From Raphanus sativus (Eukaryota; Streptophyta; Magnoliopsida; Brassicales; Brassicaceae), in contig NC_079513.1 in the NCBI RefSeq assembly GCF_000801105.2, forward strand, positions 25,775,640-25,839,639: a stretch of 64,000 nt of DNA, in the 5' to 3' direction. The translations under genes were made by a program, and so were the position numbers. Numbering within the stretch: position 1 is the first letter of the stretch; each line of letters opens with the position of its first letter. Shown piece after piece: positions 10,461 to 22,504 of this stretch. Under the pieces are notes generated by a model that did not search any database, was not told the DNA's origin, and saw nothing but the letters and a program-made list of their open reading frames with translations.

Positions 10461-13177
10461 AGTAACAAAGAAGAAGACATAAAACCCTCTCAGAAGAAAC
10501 CACAACCGAAAAACAAATGGCTTAAACCCCCGTTTTATTCTTCTTTTTCTGAAAAAAAATAAATAAATAATACACAGTTTTAAAAAGAAAATAAAAATAT
10601 TAACCACATAACCGGATATAGCGGTTCGTGGATATTGATTTCACCGGCAGAAGCCGGTCGCTTTTACAACTACTCCATCTTTATTAACGACACGTGGAAA
10701 TCCTCTCATTACACGAAACCTATTTTCGATGCTTTTGTCCGAAAACGAGTTAATTTCGGGATCGGATAAAAAAAATATTCCGTTTCAGGGAATATTATTA
10801 TTATCATGATACTGATCCGTGCACGTTTAAATATCATTGGTCCACGTCATTTTCGTGATGATGATCTGAGATTTTTCATTGAGAAATTAGTTTTGTCCGA
10901 TTGGTTCTTCATTTTGAAGTCCAAATTTTCTTTTTTGAAGCCCACTCTTTGCTCAAAGTCTAATTATTAAGGTCGTGTAAGGTAGGAGTAAGTTTATTAG
11001 ATTTGATTTCTTCCCCATTAATATTTTCAAAGCTCCATTTATGACTTTTTATGGGGGTCAAATGTCAATATTGTTTAGAATAAGAGATCGTTTAATATTG
11101 ACCGGAGGCCAAGACGAGTTGGAATTTTTTCTTCCTACAAGGATTTTGAATTTTCTCATTTTATGTCATTACAAAAAATTACTTTGTATTCCCAGCCTAA
11201 TCATATAGCGACATTAATTGATTAATCACCGTATTCAATATGTAGCCTGAGATCCTCCTTTAAATAATACTACTAGTGTGTGTCCGGAAGGAGACAACAC
11301 AAGAGTAGAATCTTTCCAAAGTTAAACATCTTCAAAAACTTTTAATTACTTGAGTTAAGGCAGATCACAGAAATGAGGCTGATCAAGATTCTTGACAAAA
11401 CAATGAAAAACAGGTTGTCATCTGTTTGATTGCAAGAAGACAGGAAATATGATGATGGATTGGCGCTTTGGTTTTCTACGAGATTCTAAAGTAAACGTGG
11501 GCAGTAGGAAGCTAAAGAAACTCATAAATTTCTTGGTTTTTTACATATTCTTTTGATTCATTTAGTTTTTAAAAGCTTTAAAAATATGTAGCACTAGATG
11601 CAAAACAATATTTTTGGGTTGAATATATTAAAACATCCATTAAAAAAACATAATAATCATCCATTAGTTTTTAATAGACATCTTATTGTTTTCTGTTAAG
11701 CATCTATTCCTAACTGGAAGGAAAAGCAGATCTATAGTTGTTAAATCACTGGATATACAAAATAAAATATTAATTTGTGTATTGTTGTTTTATTATAACG
11801 TACATTAGATCCAACAACCTAACAAATCCAGCATATTCAATTTAATTTGAAAATCAGTTGGCATAAGCTTATCTCCAGATGTAGTAAAATAACAAATTAA
11901 ATAAAGCAAAAGGACTAAGATAATATATAGAAAACAAGATTTCACATGGTTGATTGTCACACTCAATCCCCCTCATACATTGTCTATTTATTTTTTAATA
12001 TGCAGATAATGTTGGATTTATATCCATGTCGTTGTGTATGAGAGAAATACATGTATTTTGTGTTTCATGTGCAATGTACTATATTTCAGAACTTTACACA
12101 TATACTATAATTTTACAGTAAAACTTCTCTGTTGGTATCATATCCCTGCTACATGTTTTGCTATATATGCCTGTAAAACAATCAATATAAAGTTCATTGG
12201 AAATATCTTGAAATAAAATTCAAACATATCCACTTAAATTATATCTTTTGATCCCAATGTTCTTGGATGTCTACAACGACAACATATGTCTAGGCGGAAA
12301 ACATCTCAAAAGAGCTGTAATAACCGAAAAAGTTTTACGGTTGGATTCCAAACCATTGTGGGTTAAAAAGCAGTGAATCCTCCTTTCCAGGTAAGGAGTT
12401 TATGAATGAGAATTTTGTTAACCATGCAGAAACATTTAGATGTAGTTAATAGTTTTCTTTTTCTTTTTTTTTTGCTAAAGAATGTAGTTAAAGTTTTCAT
12501 AAACTAATAGCGTCCAGTTATGTTTGATTGCAATACCAAAACTTTCACATTTTAGTTTGTTGTCTATAACATATCGCATTTAACAATGTCTAGTGTATAA
12601 AAAAGAGCCGAAGAGGAATAGATCTAGTATTTACTGATTTGCGAGTTCGGTTGGCTGAACAGGCTAGCTTTCGTTCCTTTATTTCTCCTTTTTTCTCTCT
12701 ATCACCAAGTTGAAGTAAAGCAATCACGAGCGATCACATGGTTCTCTTTGTCTTGCAACATTTCGAAATTTATATAATACTCCGTTAACCCGAAGAATCT
12801 CAATATCTTACGTTATACCCTATCATCTACATTTGTTTATATATATACTTTTCTATTTAGCAGACTTAAAAAAAAATTAGTAGACTTTGACATGGTTTTC
12901 TATTCTATGCTACTCGGCATGTCAACTTGGAATACTGCTCCAATCAAACTTCTCTCGCGTGGAAATTATATCCCAGCCAAATTTTTTTTTTTGACAAAGG
13001 GCTTTTATATCCCAACCAATTTCATGAATAATATTTATATTTCATAATATTTAACGAGTATATATGTTCGGAATTACAAGTGTTTTCATCGGTCAGTATT
13101 TAGTAAAGCAGAATTAAATAGAGATGAGTTGATTTCATATTTTATTACATCATATAGCAAATTACTAGTACTATATA
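10461..13177. other. Gene-poor AT-rich stretch
   Basis: I find no supported gene in this 2.7-kb stretch. A TATA-like tttaaataat at about 11260 precedes an 18-codon ORF (MRLIKILDKTMKNRLSSV) starting at 11373. It is too short and unsupported to call a gene, though it could be a gene remnant. The rest is AT-rich intergenic DNA. The At5g13830 gene expected in this part of the block was not found here or elsewhere in the window. Confidence 0.4.
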
Positions 13178-13443
13178 TTCCCTCCGTTTCAAATTAATCT
13201 ATATTTTAAGAAAAAAAATTGTTTTAAAAATGTATTTTTTACTTTTTCAATGTAACTCTTAATAGATAATAATGATAATTTGTAAATTTTAAGAAAATTG
13301 ATCGTATTTATTAAATTTTATTGGTTTAAAGTTATAGAAAAAATTTAATCACAAAAAATTTATACATTTAATACTAAAATTTAATATTTTTTATTAATAA
13401 GTGTGAAAGATTCAAAATATAGATTAATTTGAAACGAAATGAG
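13178..13443. mobile_element. Stowaway-like MITE
   Basis: A 266-bp AT-rich element whose ends are inverted repeats. The left end is ccctccgtttcaaattaat followed by ctatatttt. The right end is aaaatatagattaatttgaaacg followed by aaatgag. TA flanks both sides (13176-13177 and 13444-13445), as for Tc1/mariner-derived Stowaway MITEs. It has no coding capacity. Confidence 0.75.
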
Positions 13444-14665
13444 TATGTTTTAAAGTTTTAAGAAGCACGTAATATCTATAAATAATCATGTAAAAAGCGA
13501 TAATATATATTATTTACAAAAAAACGAAAAGCTAGTAAATTTATTTATGTAGTGGATAGTAATTTAAGGAGTGCATTAAACGGGAGGAGGATGCGTGAGT
13601 GAAGAAGATATCAAGATACTTGTGTAGTGGTTCAACTGTTCACGTAAGCTTGTGACTAAAGTGGAATGCGTTGCGTGAAAAACAATCTATAACCGTCAAA
13701 ATAAAATAAAAGAAGAAGAAAATACGCTAACGTAAAGAGGATTTCCTCCTGCCAAAAGAAAAAGATATTTAGGCAAACTCACACACACATATATATATTC
13801 CTGTACATTTATTGGCGATAATTGTATATTGTAATACCTAAACAAAAATGACAAATACAAAAAACTAACCCATTGACAACCTTTTTTCCTTCCACAATCA
13901 TTTTCAAGATAAATAATATATTTTGGATTTTTTTTTCTTTTGCAAAATCCTCAAATGTCTTGGGGAACACATTCACTCACTATGTTAATGATGTAGATGA
14001 AAATCAATGCAGCATTGGGCTTAGTTCTCAGGGAAGGCAGAAGGGAACCGAAACATTGGGTGGCTTCATCACTATTACATATGGGCTTTTCAATAGTGGA
14101 TTTTACTTACGGTTGTAGGGATCAAGTCATGGGCTTAACATAGGAGAAGAGTTCGGCCCACTTAAAAATGTAAGCTCAAGAACTCCAGACATTGTAAGAA
14201 AGTGATCATAAATCTCTTGCAAAACAAGATAGATGATCTTAAAGAATACTTCTTAGTTCTTACCAAGTTGTCGTAAAAAGACGATCACAAGGGAACCATA
14301 TAGAAGACAATTACGGTCGTAATCAAACACAACACCACCAATAAACACACTAAGTATTTACACTCAAATACATAGCACAAGAACAGAGTTGTTTTTTTTT
14401 TTCACACCATTGACACACAAGAGCCGAAATGCTTACTACCCGTTTCAGACATTTCGACAAAAACACAAATTACATTAGTCCTCAGTACACATTGATCTAA
14501 ATCAACGATCATCAGCATTCCCATTACCGACGATCACAACAAACCTTAAAAAAAAGCCGAAAGTGAAATGTAAGCTGCTGATCCAAAAGAGATTCTTCAG
14601 ATACTTGCAGCATCGTCATCATTCACTTTGATCTACACACCAATGGATACATCACAACACATCTC
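13444..14665. other. Intergenic and 3' flank of the glutaredoxin-like gene
   Basis: No convincing gene. An 81-codon plus-strand ORF at 13873-14118 has no recognisable domain and a composition typical of AT-rich DNA. The last few hundred bases should be the 3' UTR of the minus-strand glutaredoxin-like gene. Confidence 0.4.
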
Positions 14666-15490
14666 TCAAGAAGAGCAATCAGGACACCGAATCAACCCAT
14701 TCTCATTACAATCGGGACATCTCTTGAGCCTATCTTCATCCTCATCAAACAGTTTCTTACTCCCACTACAATTCAAACAGGGAATAAACCTAACATCCCC
14801 ACAACACCGACACACAAACCCGGGCTCTCTCACAGGGAACGTCTTGAGTATCTTAGCTAGCTCACCGATCTCAAACAAGCTCTTGATCACATCCGCACCA
14901 CCGACATACTTCCCCATAATAAAAACCTGAGGCAACGACACGCTACTCTTCTCCCCCATCGCAATCTGCAGCTCTTTCCTGTATGCTGAATCCATGGAAA
15001 CATCGCGCTCGTCGATCCAAACCCTAAACCCTCTAAAGATCATCCTAACGGAGTAGCAATCCTCGTACGTCCGTCTGATCCCTCTCAGGCTGGTGAAAAA
15101 CACCACGATCCTGTCCTCCGTCCCGGGGAGACGAGTCACGGAGTTGCTCAAGCTCAAGAAAGGTGATAACCGGGATTCGGATAAAACCGATTTTCCCGGT
15201 TTATTCTTCTTCTTGTCGGGATCGTTTGTTGGTTTGACAGATTTGGAGCCTTCGAAGAGTCTGCAGAGGTCCTTGACTTTGCCTTTGAGGGAGCTCCCGA
15301 CTGTTTCAACGGGAGGGGTGTAGTATTTGGTGATGGAGGTGGTGCGGTTCAGGGAAGGGTTGAGGGATGAGGGAGCAGCTACTGGTCTCCCGTGGTGAGT
15401 TGTGAACGACCTGCTGAAGAAACTCGATTTCGTGTTCGTCGTCTTACCGGAGGAGGAGGAGAGCTCCGCGTTTTTCTCTAATCCCGCCAT
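14666..15490 (-). CDS. Glutaredoxin-like protein with C-terminal CxxC zinc-finger-like tail
   Basis: A single-exon gene of 274 residues matching the position of At5g13810. A disordered, basic Ser-rich N-terminus is followed by a glutaredoxin-like fold from about residue 125 (RIVVFFTSLRGIRRTYEDC) to the conserved SLPQVFIMGKYVGGADVI glutathione-binding face near residues 180-205. The N-terminal active-site cysteine of CPYC-type glutaredoxins is missing, so normal disulfide reductase activity is doubtful. The last 60 residues carry several Cys pairs (CRCCG, CLNC, RCPDC, IRCPDC), resembling a DnaJ-type zinc-binding tail. This group of plant Grx-like proteins may act as scaffolds or metal-binding proteins, which is inference. 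It is transcribed divergently from PPH. Confidence 0.88.
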   Translation of the reverse strand: MAGLEKNAELSSSSGKTTNTKSSFFSRSFTTHHGRPVAAPSSLNPSLNRTTSITKYYTPPVETVGSSLKGKVKDLCRLFEGSKSVKPTNDPDKKKNKPGKSVLSESRLSPFLSLSNSVTRLPGTEDRIVVFFTSLRGIRRTYEDCYSVRMIFRGFRVWIDERDVSMDSAYRKELQIAMGEKSSVSLPQVFIMGKYVGGADVIKSLFEIGELAKILKTFPVREPGFVCRCCGDVRFIPCLNCSGSKKLFDEDEDRLKRCPDCNENGLIRCPDCSS

Positions 15491-16883
15491 TTTGATTCAC
15501 CGATCAACGAAACCGCCCGGCGCGCGAAAACCTAAAAGACTAGTCAAACAGAATCAAAAACCCTACCATCATAATTCAAATTCAGAAAAAAAAAATTCAA
15601 ATTCAAACAAATATAGATAAATCTCAAAGACACATGAAGACAACAATCGTAGCCTCACCGATCGATTTAGAAAATGGAAATCGATTCAATTTCGCTCAAC
15701 GATATCAGCTTATATCTGATTTGAGTTGTAAACGATCGGCACTACGTTTTCAAGGAAAGGATATCTCTTACCTATGATCAAAAGATAACGTGAATACGAT
15801 GGAATGATATACGATGATGATGATGATGATGATGATTCTGGATTTTTTTTGGTTGTTGAGGAGAAAGAAAATTGTGGAGGAGAGCTCTGAATTAGCCTTT
15901 TTTTCTGCCTGCGTTGTAAAGCAAAAAGAAGTTTTCTGTTTCTTTCTTTCTTTTTTATTTTTTTTTCTCTCAAATTATTATTACAGTATCTTTTTGTTTT
16001 GTTTTGATTCCCTTCACGAGAAGAAATGAACTAAAAATAAAATAAGAAAACGCGGTTTGCGTATAAAAAACTTCGAATCCAAATGGGGGGTACAAGTTCA
16101 AACGGTATTGGATAAAACCGGATTATACGGTTGTTATAGTTGGGTTTAGTAATAATGGGTCTTCTGATTTAGGCCCAGGATATGTAACTATATTATCTAG
16201 TTTGTAACTTGTAACAAGAAATAAAAAAGGCTAGTAAGGACTAGTAACAATAGTTTTTTTGGAAAAAAACAATAGTTAAACAAATGTTTCCCAAAAAAAA
16301 AAAAGGCTAGTAAGGACTAAGTTGATAAGTTGTGTTAATTGTCTTTTTTTTTCTCTGTTATATTGGTTGTGTTTGTTAGAAGATTCATAACAATAGTTAA
16401 ACAAATAGTTTGAAATTTTGTCTTGTGCCACTTTAGACCGTCTAAACTCTAAACCGCATTAAATCGAATCTAGTTGAAGGAGAACATTCGAAATCTAAAC
16501 TATTAAAACTGACTCATTTGTAATGTGGATTTAAATGGCTACTTTAGTGATTAAATTACGATTGAAATTTGTAACAAAATCTATCTAACAAACGTTTTTG
16601 TTGCGACACTTGCCCCTCGTATTGTCAAGTTATCAAAAATGTAGAAGAAATGAGAGACCCCCAAGGGGGCCAGGACAGGATGAATTTTGGAATCCTTTGG
16701 AAAATGATAAAAGTGGACAAAAACATTGTTGTCGGTTTTGAACCGAAGGTTAACCAAAGAAACAAGCAAGCAAACTCTCAACCTTCTTTCCTCACCGTCC
16801 TTATAAAATATATCTACGGTTTTAATTTCTACATTAGATGAAGCTTCTGCCATCCCTAATCTGAAAAGAGAGGTAAAATTTAC

Positions 16884-16919
<36 letters not shown>

Positions 16920-17039
16920 TGTGTGTTTATAATTATAGTTTGATTTGTTCGTTGATGAATCGGTTGTTGTTTGATGTTGTGATTTTTCCTTTGTAATTGA
17001 GAAATCTGAGTGTTCGTTACAGGATTCTTTTAATTGGTT
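15491..17039. other. Divergent promoter region between the glutaredoxin-like gene and PPH
   Basis: A shared upstream region of about 1.5 kb. The side near 15500-15980 is probably the 5' UTR and promoter of the minus-strand gene, with a GAT trinucleotide run near 15812-15835. The PPH side has a TC run at 16887-16914 and a likely leader intron from the gt at about 16873 to the ag before 17024. No other gene is supported. The 90-codon minus ORF at 16581-16853 has no known domain. Confidence 0.45.
16887..16914. repeat. (TC)n microsatellite in the PPH leader
   Basis: About 14 TC units in the probable leader intron of PPH. Such CT-rich leaders are common in plant genes. Confidence 0.85.
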
Positions 17040-19068
17040 ATGGAGATAATCTCACAGAACTTCCTGCCTCACTGCTCTCTTGTGACTTGGAGCGGTAGTA
17101 ACAGATTGGTCCCGAATCGATCGAACATCTTATTACCTAGTGGTGGGATCAGGAAATCCAGATTCGTGATTCGAAACGGAACCTCAGATGGTTATGTGGT
17201 TGGTGAGAATGATGACTTGGGTACTATATCAAGAAGAGGAGGAGACTCTAAAACAAAGGTTTTGATTCCTGGTCTGCCTGACCAATCAAACGGCGAAGCA
17301 GCTGCTGCTCGAATCACTACTTCTCAGTGCGAGTGGAAGCCTAACCTCACTGTACACTACGAGAAATCCGGATGTGGCAACGTGGAGGCTCCCGCGGTCT
17401 TGTTTCTTCCTGGATTTGGTGTTGGTTCTTTCCACTACGAGAAGCAGCTTGCGGATTTGGGAAGGGATTATCGAGTTTGGGCGGTTGATTTTGTTGGACA
17501 GGGTTTGTCTCTCCCCACTCAAGATCCCACCACTACTACTAGTAGTACTAGTACTACCTTGTCTGAAGAAACAAGTGGCTTGGGAGTTAAGCAACCGTTT
17601 TGGGGGTTTGGTGATGAAGCTCAACCGTGGGCTGATCAGCTCGTTTACTCTTTGGATCTCTGGAGGGAACAAGTTCAGTATATTGTAGAAGAGGTAAACA
17701 ATACTCCCTCTGTCTAGCTAAAAACACTACTATTTACAAAGTTGTTACTTTTTCTAAAGTAATAGCATTTAATTAATAAATTTAACCAATTATAAAAAAA
17801 AGTTTATTGTATTTAATTGGTCATACATTGCCCAATAAGTATCTATCAAAATTTATACTTTGGGGTCTTTAACAACTTTAGTTATAAGTTCAAACTGTCT
17901 TATCTTAGGAACTATAAGTTACTGAGTCGGTAAGAGTATGTGGTATTTGTTGTTACAGGTTATCGGTGAGCCAGTGTACATTGCAGGGAACTCGCTTGGA
18001 GGCTACGTAGCTCTCTACTTTGCAGCAACCCATCCTCATCTGGTCAAAGGTGTCACGTTGCTTAACGCAACACCTTTCTGGGGTTTCTTCCCTAATCCAG
18101 TACGGTCCCCACGGCTAGCACGTCTCTTTCCATGGTCTGGAACTTTCCCTTTACCGCCAAGAGTGAAAAAACTCACGGAACTGGTGTAAGTAAACACTTC
18201 TTTCTTACCTGCAAAGTAAACATATTTCTAGCTTAATCAAGGCTAATATCTTTTCTATGAATTGCAGGTGGCAAAAGATAAGTGATCCTGAAAGCATAGC
18301 TGAGATACTTAAACAGGTGTACAAAGACCATTCCACCGATGTGGATAAAGTATTCTCGCGTATTGTTAAGATCACGCAGCACCCGGCCGCTGCTGCGTCG
18401 TTTGCGTCTATCATGTTTGCTCCTGGTGGAGAGCTATCTTTCTCCGAAGCTTTATCTAGGTATGTAACACAGCATGATGGGTCTCTTGTTCTCTTGTTCT
18501 ATATGTTCTTCCCTCTATATTCTTTTTTGTCTTATATTTGATTATCTTTGGAAGGTGTAAGGAAAACAATGTTCAGATATGTCTAATGTATGGAAGAGAA
18601 GATCCATGGGTGGGACCTATATGGGGAAAGAAGATAAAGAAGGAATTGCCCAACGCTCCATACTACGAGATCAGCCCAGCGGGTCACTGCCCACACGATG
18701 AAGTCCCTGAGGTATACAAAATGAACAATTTAAAAAACTTTCCTCAAAAAAAAAAAAAGAAGAAGCTGTGGATGTGAATAGTGAACCCCCTTTTTGAATA
18801 TGATAACGAGCAGGTGGTGAACTATCTGATGCGCGGGTGGATCAAGCACCTGGAGTCTGGTGGTTATGAAGCGCTGCCGCTTTTGGAAGATGGTGAAGAG
18901 GATTGGGAGCAGTCCAGCATTGCTGCTGAGATGGAGTTTCCGAGAGGAGAAGAAAGGAAAAAAGCAGTGAACCTGTGGTTGTACGGGTCAAAGTATTCGT
19001 TCTGGGGTGGTGTTGGAGAGGCCTTTAGAGCCAGTTTAGTAAGGGTTCTTCGAGGGAAGTTTGTATAG
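17040..19068 (+). CDS. PPH: Pheophytinase, chloroplast (chlorophyll breakdown)
   Basis: This enzyme removes phytol from pheophytin during leaf senescence, in the chloroplast. Five exons at 17040-17693, 17959-18185, 18268-18459, 18555-18711 and 18814-19068 give 494 residues. A transit peptide comes first. The alpha/beta-hydrolase core starts at about VLFLPGFGVGSFHYEKQL. The nucleophile is Ser230 in GNSLGGYVALY, inside the conserved PPH motif ending in NATPFWGFFPNP. The acid lies in GREDPW and the catalytic His in AGHCPHDE. The start is the ATG at 17040 (MEIIS), which matches the Arabidopsis N-terminus. Codons just upstream stay open but lack an ATG. A Thr/Ser-rich insert (TTTTSSTSTT) at about residues 163-172 varies between species. 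Position fits At5g13800. Confidence 0.95.
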
Positions 19069-20079
19069 AAAAGTAGCAAGCAAAACATGTTGTACTTGTA
19101 ATGTAGATAGTTGTTTATCAGTGGTGCTACAGTGTTGTCTGATGGAATTAATTTCTAAATGTTCAAAAAGAAAACGTTTAAGGGAAAAAAAAACAATCAT
19201 GTGCAATCATAGGTTGACAACATCGGCAGCGATTGTATGTATATATAGATGATCTTCCTGCTTATATCATATGATCTACAGGTCTGAACATTAGAAACGT
19301 GTGTTTTGAGAAGATATGATTTGCATTCTTTGTTAGGTTAAATTTCTGAGTCATTTGAACATCAAATTTTACTAAATAATAAAGAATTCACTTTTCACTT
19401 CTTCAAGCTGTGTAGTACAAAGTCAATCAACTGATCTGTCATCTGTTTAGTTTTACTTTTACCAAGTGTTGCTATGGTTTATACCATCAAATATCAAATA
19501 CAATTTAAGAGAAATTTTCCATTTTTCATAAGATGTATAACTTTTTTTTAAAAATTATTAGTTGAACAAATTTTAATAAAGTAAAGTTAAATATAAAAAA
19601 TTCAAAACATCATATAATTAAAAAAGTCAAAAAAACTTATTAAAACATCATCAGATATTTTGAACAGTAGAGAGTATTATTCTTTTTGTTTAAAAAAAAA
19701 GAAAAAAGAGTAATATTCTTTTTTTAAAACAATGGGAAAAAGAAGAAGAATCACAACTGTTTTAGCAAGAAAAGGAAACGTGGGTCCCGATGGAACTGGC
19801 AAACCCTCTAAATGTGGCAAAAAGGTGTCATGCAAATACTCCGAAATTAAAGAAAAGAGATACATATAGAGAGAGAGAGAGGAGCACGCAAAACAGTGCT
19901 CATGCAAACACAAAACACTTATGTTTCTTTTGTACTAGTCTCTCTGTTTTATATATCGCATCCAAATATAGCAATCCTTTTATAGACTGTAATCCAAAAA
20001 AAGGAGTTTCAAAATCCATTTTGGGGAAGAGAAAATAGAAACTCCTTTTCTTTCTTCTTCTTCTCTTCTATGCTCAAAG
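19069..20079. other. PPH 3' flank and AGL15 promoter
   Basis: No gene is visible in this 1-kb stretch. AT-rich sequence at 19520-19690 has repeat-like character. The end, with the leader at about 19930-20079, is the AGL15 promoter and 5' UTR. Confidence 0.45.
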
Positions 20080-21741
20080 ATGGGTCGTGGAAAAATTGAG
20101 ATAAAGAGGATCGAGAATGCGAACAGCAGGCAAGTTACCTTCTCCAAGAGGCGTGCTGGTTTGCTCAAGAAAGCTCATGAGCTCTCTGTTCTTTGTGACG
20201 CCGAGGTTGCCGTCATCGTCTTCTCCAAGTCTGGCAAGCTCTTCGAGTTCTCAAGTAGTAGGTGGTAATTAATCAAATCATTTTCTTGATTTCGTTTTAC
20301 TATTTGCATGTCTCTACATTTTTTGGCTGCTGAGGGCTTAAGATGTGTTTCTCTTATTAGTGAAACTGGTTCTTGCATGTTTGTTCGGATTCATTAGTCT
20401 TAATTAATATCTTAAATCTAATTTTTGTCATTTGATTTTAGCATGAAGAAAACGCTTTTGAGATACGGCAATTACCAGATCCCTTCAGATGTTGTTGGTA
20501 TTAACTGTAAAGCAGAGGTTAGAAACTCATGTGGTTTTTGCCTAGACTGAACTCAAGTGATTTGGACTGTTTTGTCTCTTGATGCATCAAAACTCTGTTT
20601 AGAACCAGGAGGAGAGTACAGAGGTGGATCTTTTAAAGGATGAGATCTCAAAGCTTCAAGAGAAACACTTGTATGGCAACCTAATCTCACTTGGTTCTTT
20701 ATTCTTTCCCTAACCATCTACCACTCTTGTGTCTTATGGTTTGTCTTTGTGTGTGTTTGCAGACAACTGAAGGGTAAGCGCTTGAATACTCTGAGCTTGA
20801 AACAGCTGCAACACCTTGAGCAGCAACTAAATGTCTCATTAATATCTGTGAGAGAGCGAAAGGTGAAGCTAGTAAATATCAATCACTCTTCCCATTCATT
20901 TTTCATAAATATTTGCTTTTTTTTTCTTCCGGATAAAAGATTATGTGATTTCAGGAATTATTGTTGACTAAACAACTTGAAGAATCACGGTTAAAGGTAA
21001 TTCTTGAGTTATATGAAACACTTGTTTTTATTGTTTAGCTTGACGTAAGCTTATGGTATAATCTTTGAGGGGTTCATGTTGTATGTAACTAGCTAGTGTG
21101 CAGTTTATTTGTCTTAACTGGGTATGTACCTTATAACATAGAGACAAACTCAAGAATTGATCTTCCAGAAAATTTAAACTTTTGCAGGAACAGCGAGCGG
21201 AGCTGGAAAATGAGACCTTACGTAGACAGGTGAATGAAACCCCATGCATTCTTATAATTTTGTCTTCTTTCTCCGACTACTACTAATTAATCATCATCAT
21301 CTCTTGAAATAGGTTCAAGAACTCAAGAGTTTTCTCCCTTCGATCAAGCAACACTATGCTCCATCCTACATCAGATGCTTTGCTATAGATCCTAAGAGCT
21401 CACTCTTAAACAACAACACTTGCTATGGTCACATTAACTGCAGCCTCCTCCAGAACACCAACTCAGATACAACTTTGCAACTAGGGTATTTGATCCTTTT
21501 AACTCTTAAGCTAGCATTTTGTCCTCTTCTAGTTATGCATATGCATTAACACTACTAAGAGAAGAAAAAAAAAACACTAACTGCAATAATTAAAATATCT
21601 TACATGTGTTTGTTTTCTGGAAGGTTGCCGGGGGAAGCACATGATACAAGGAAGAACGAAGGAGACAGAGAGAGTCCATCAAGTGATTCAGTGACAACGA
21701 GCACAACTAGAGCAAGTGCTCAAAGGATTAGTCTAGTTTAG
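20080..21741 (+). CDS. AGL15: MADS-box transcription factor AGAMOUS-LIKE 15
   Basis: A type II (MIKC) MADS factor active in embryos, known to promote somatic embryogenesis and delay floral transition and abscission. Eight exons at 20080-20261, 20442-20517, 20603-20670, 20763-20862, 20955-20996, 21188-21229, 21313-21485 and 21624-21741 give 266 residues. The MADS domain is residues 1-60 ([20 protein letters not shown] onward). The K domain is coiled coil from about 85 to 170 ([20 protein letters not shown]). The C-terminus keeps DTTLQLGLPGEAH, the LxLxL-type repression motif. It ends at AQRISLV, shorter than I remember for Arabidopsis, which has an extra conserved tail. The first donor is AG|GTGGTA. 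Position matches At5g13790. Confidence 0.95.
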
Positions 21742-22504
21742 AAATTAATATTCTATCTGAAAAAACAAAAGCCAAAATGTTCTCTGTTTAACCTCGCTCT
21801 TTGTACTTTTCTCTTTTGATTAACTAGTTTGGGAGTTTTAATATTCCATAATCTGTACAATTAACTCTATGCTTTATTAATTAATCACTAGCTATTAAAG
21901 CTTGGATCTGGAATCACACATGTGAGTTCATTGCTTTCCAACTATATATATAATCTTTGAATAAATTACCAACAAAGAGTTGGCATAATGTATTGAACTC
22001 TTAGATTACAATAATATAAATCTAACTGATCATGAGCTCAAATCTTGTTCGAAGGAGTATGTTGTTCTTAAAAAAATAATTAAATTACATGAGTTGAGTT
22101 TCGTCATAGAGAATGTACAAAAGTCGATGAGGCAAAATCTCATAAGAAGCTATGTACAGTGAGATCCCACTCTATTGAAGAACATGTAATTGTCGGAATC
22201 TTCCTACTTCATTACACAACAACATCAACACAAGAGAAACAAACAATCAATGCCCAAGTAGCAATAGAATGCGAATCACGGATAAAACATGCATGAAGGA
22301 GCCGAACCATGATAATGACAAAGGTGAGACTGTTAATGTTTTCACTCTATAGTTGTATTATAACATTATAACAAGCGTTTTTCGTACTCTCTTTTAAACA
22401 AAAAATTCTGATCTATATAACTTGTCATCAGTCTAAATACAATCTAACATAAAAATACAAATCATCGGATGTAATTTGAATACTATCAAAAATCTCATCG
22501 ACGT
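21742..22504. other. Convergent 3' flanks of AGL15 and ZIFL1
   Basis: AT-rich DNA with no coding region that I can support. It should hold both 3' UTRs. Confidence 0.45.

Noticed and set aside
10278..10607. 109-codon minus-strand ORF
   Set aside because: Spans a TC microsatellite (coding RERERE) and low-complexity DNA.
13873..14118. 81-codon plus-strand ORF
   Set aside because: No domain, AT-rich composition, no promoter or splice signals.
17034..17039. PPH start at 17034
   Set aside because: The codon there is TTG. The first ATG, at 17040, gives MEIIS as in Arabidopsis.
17702..17900. Possible Stowaway in PPH intron 1 (ctccctctgtct start)
   Set aside because: No matching inverted end found at the right side; too weak.
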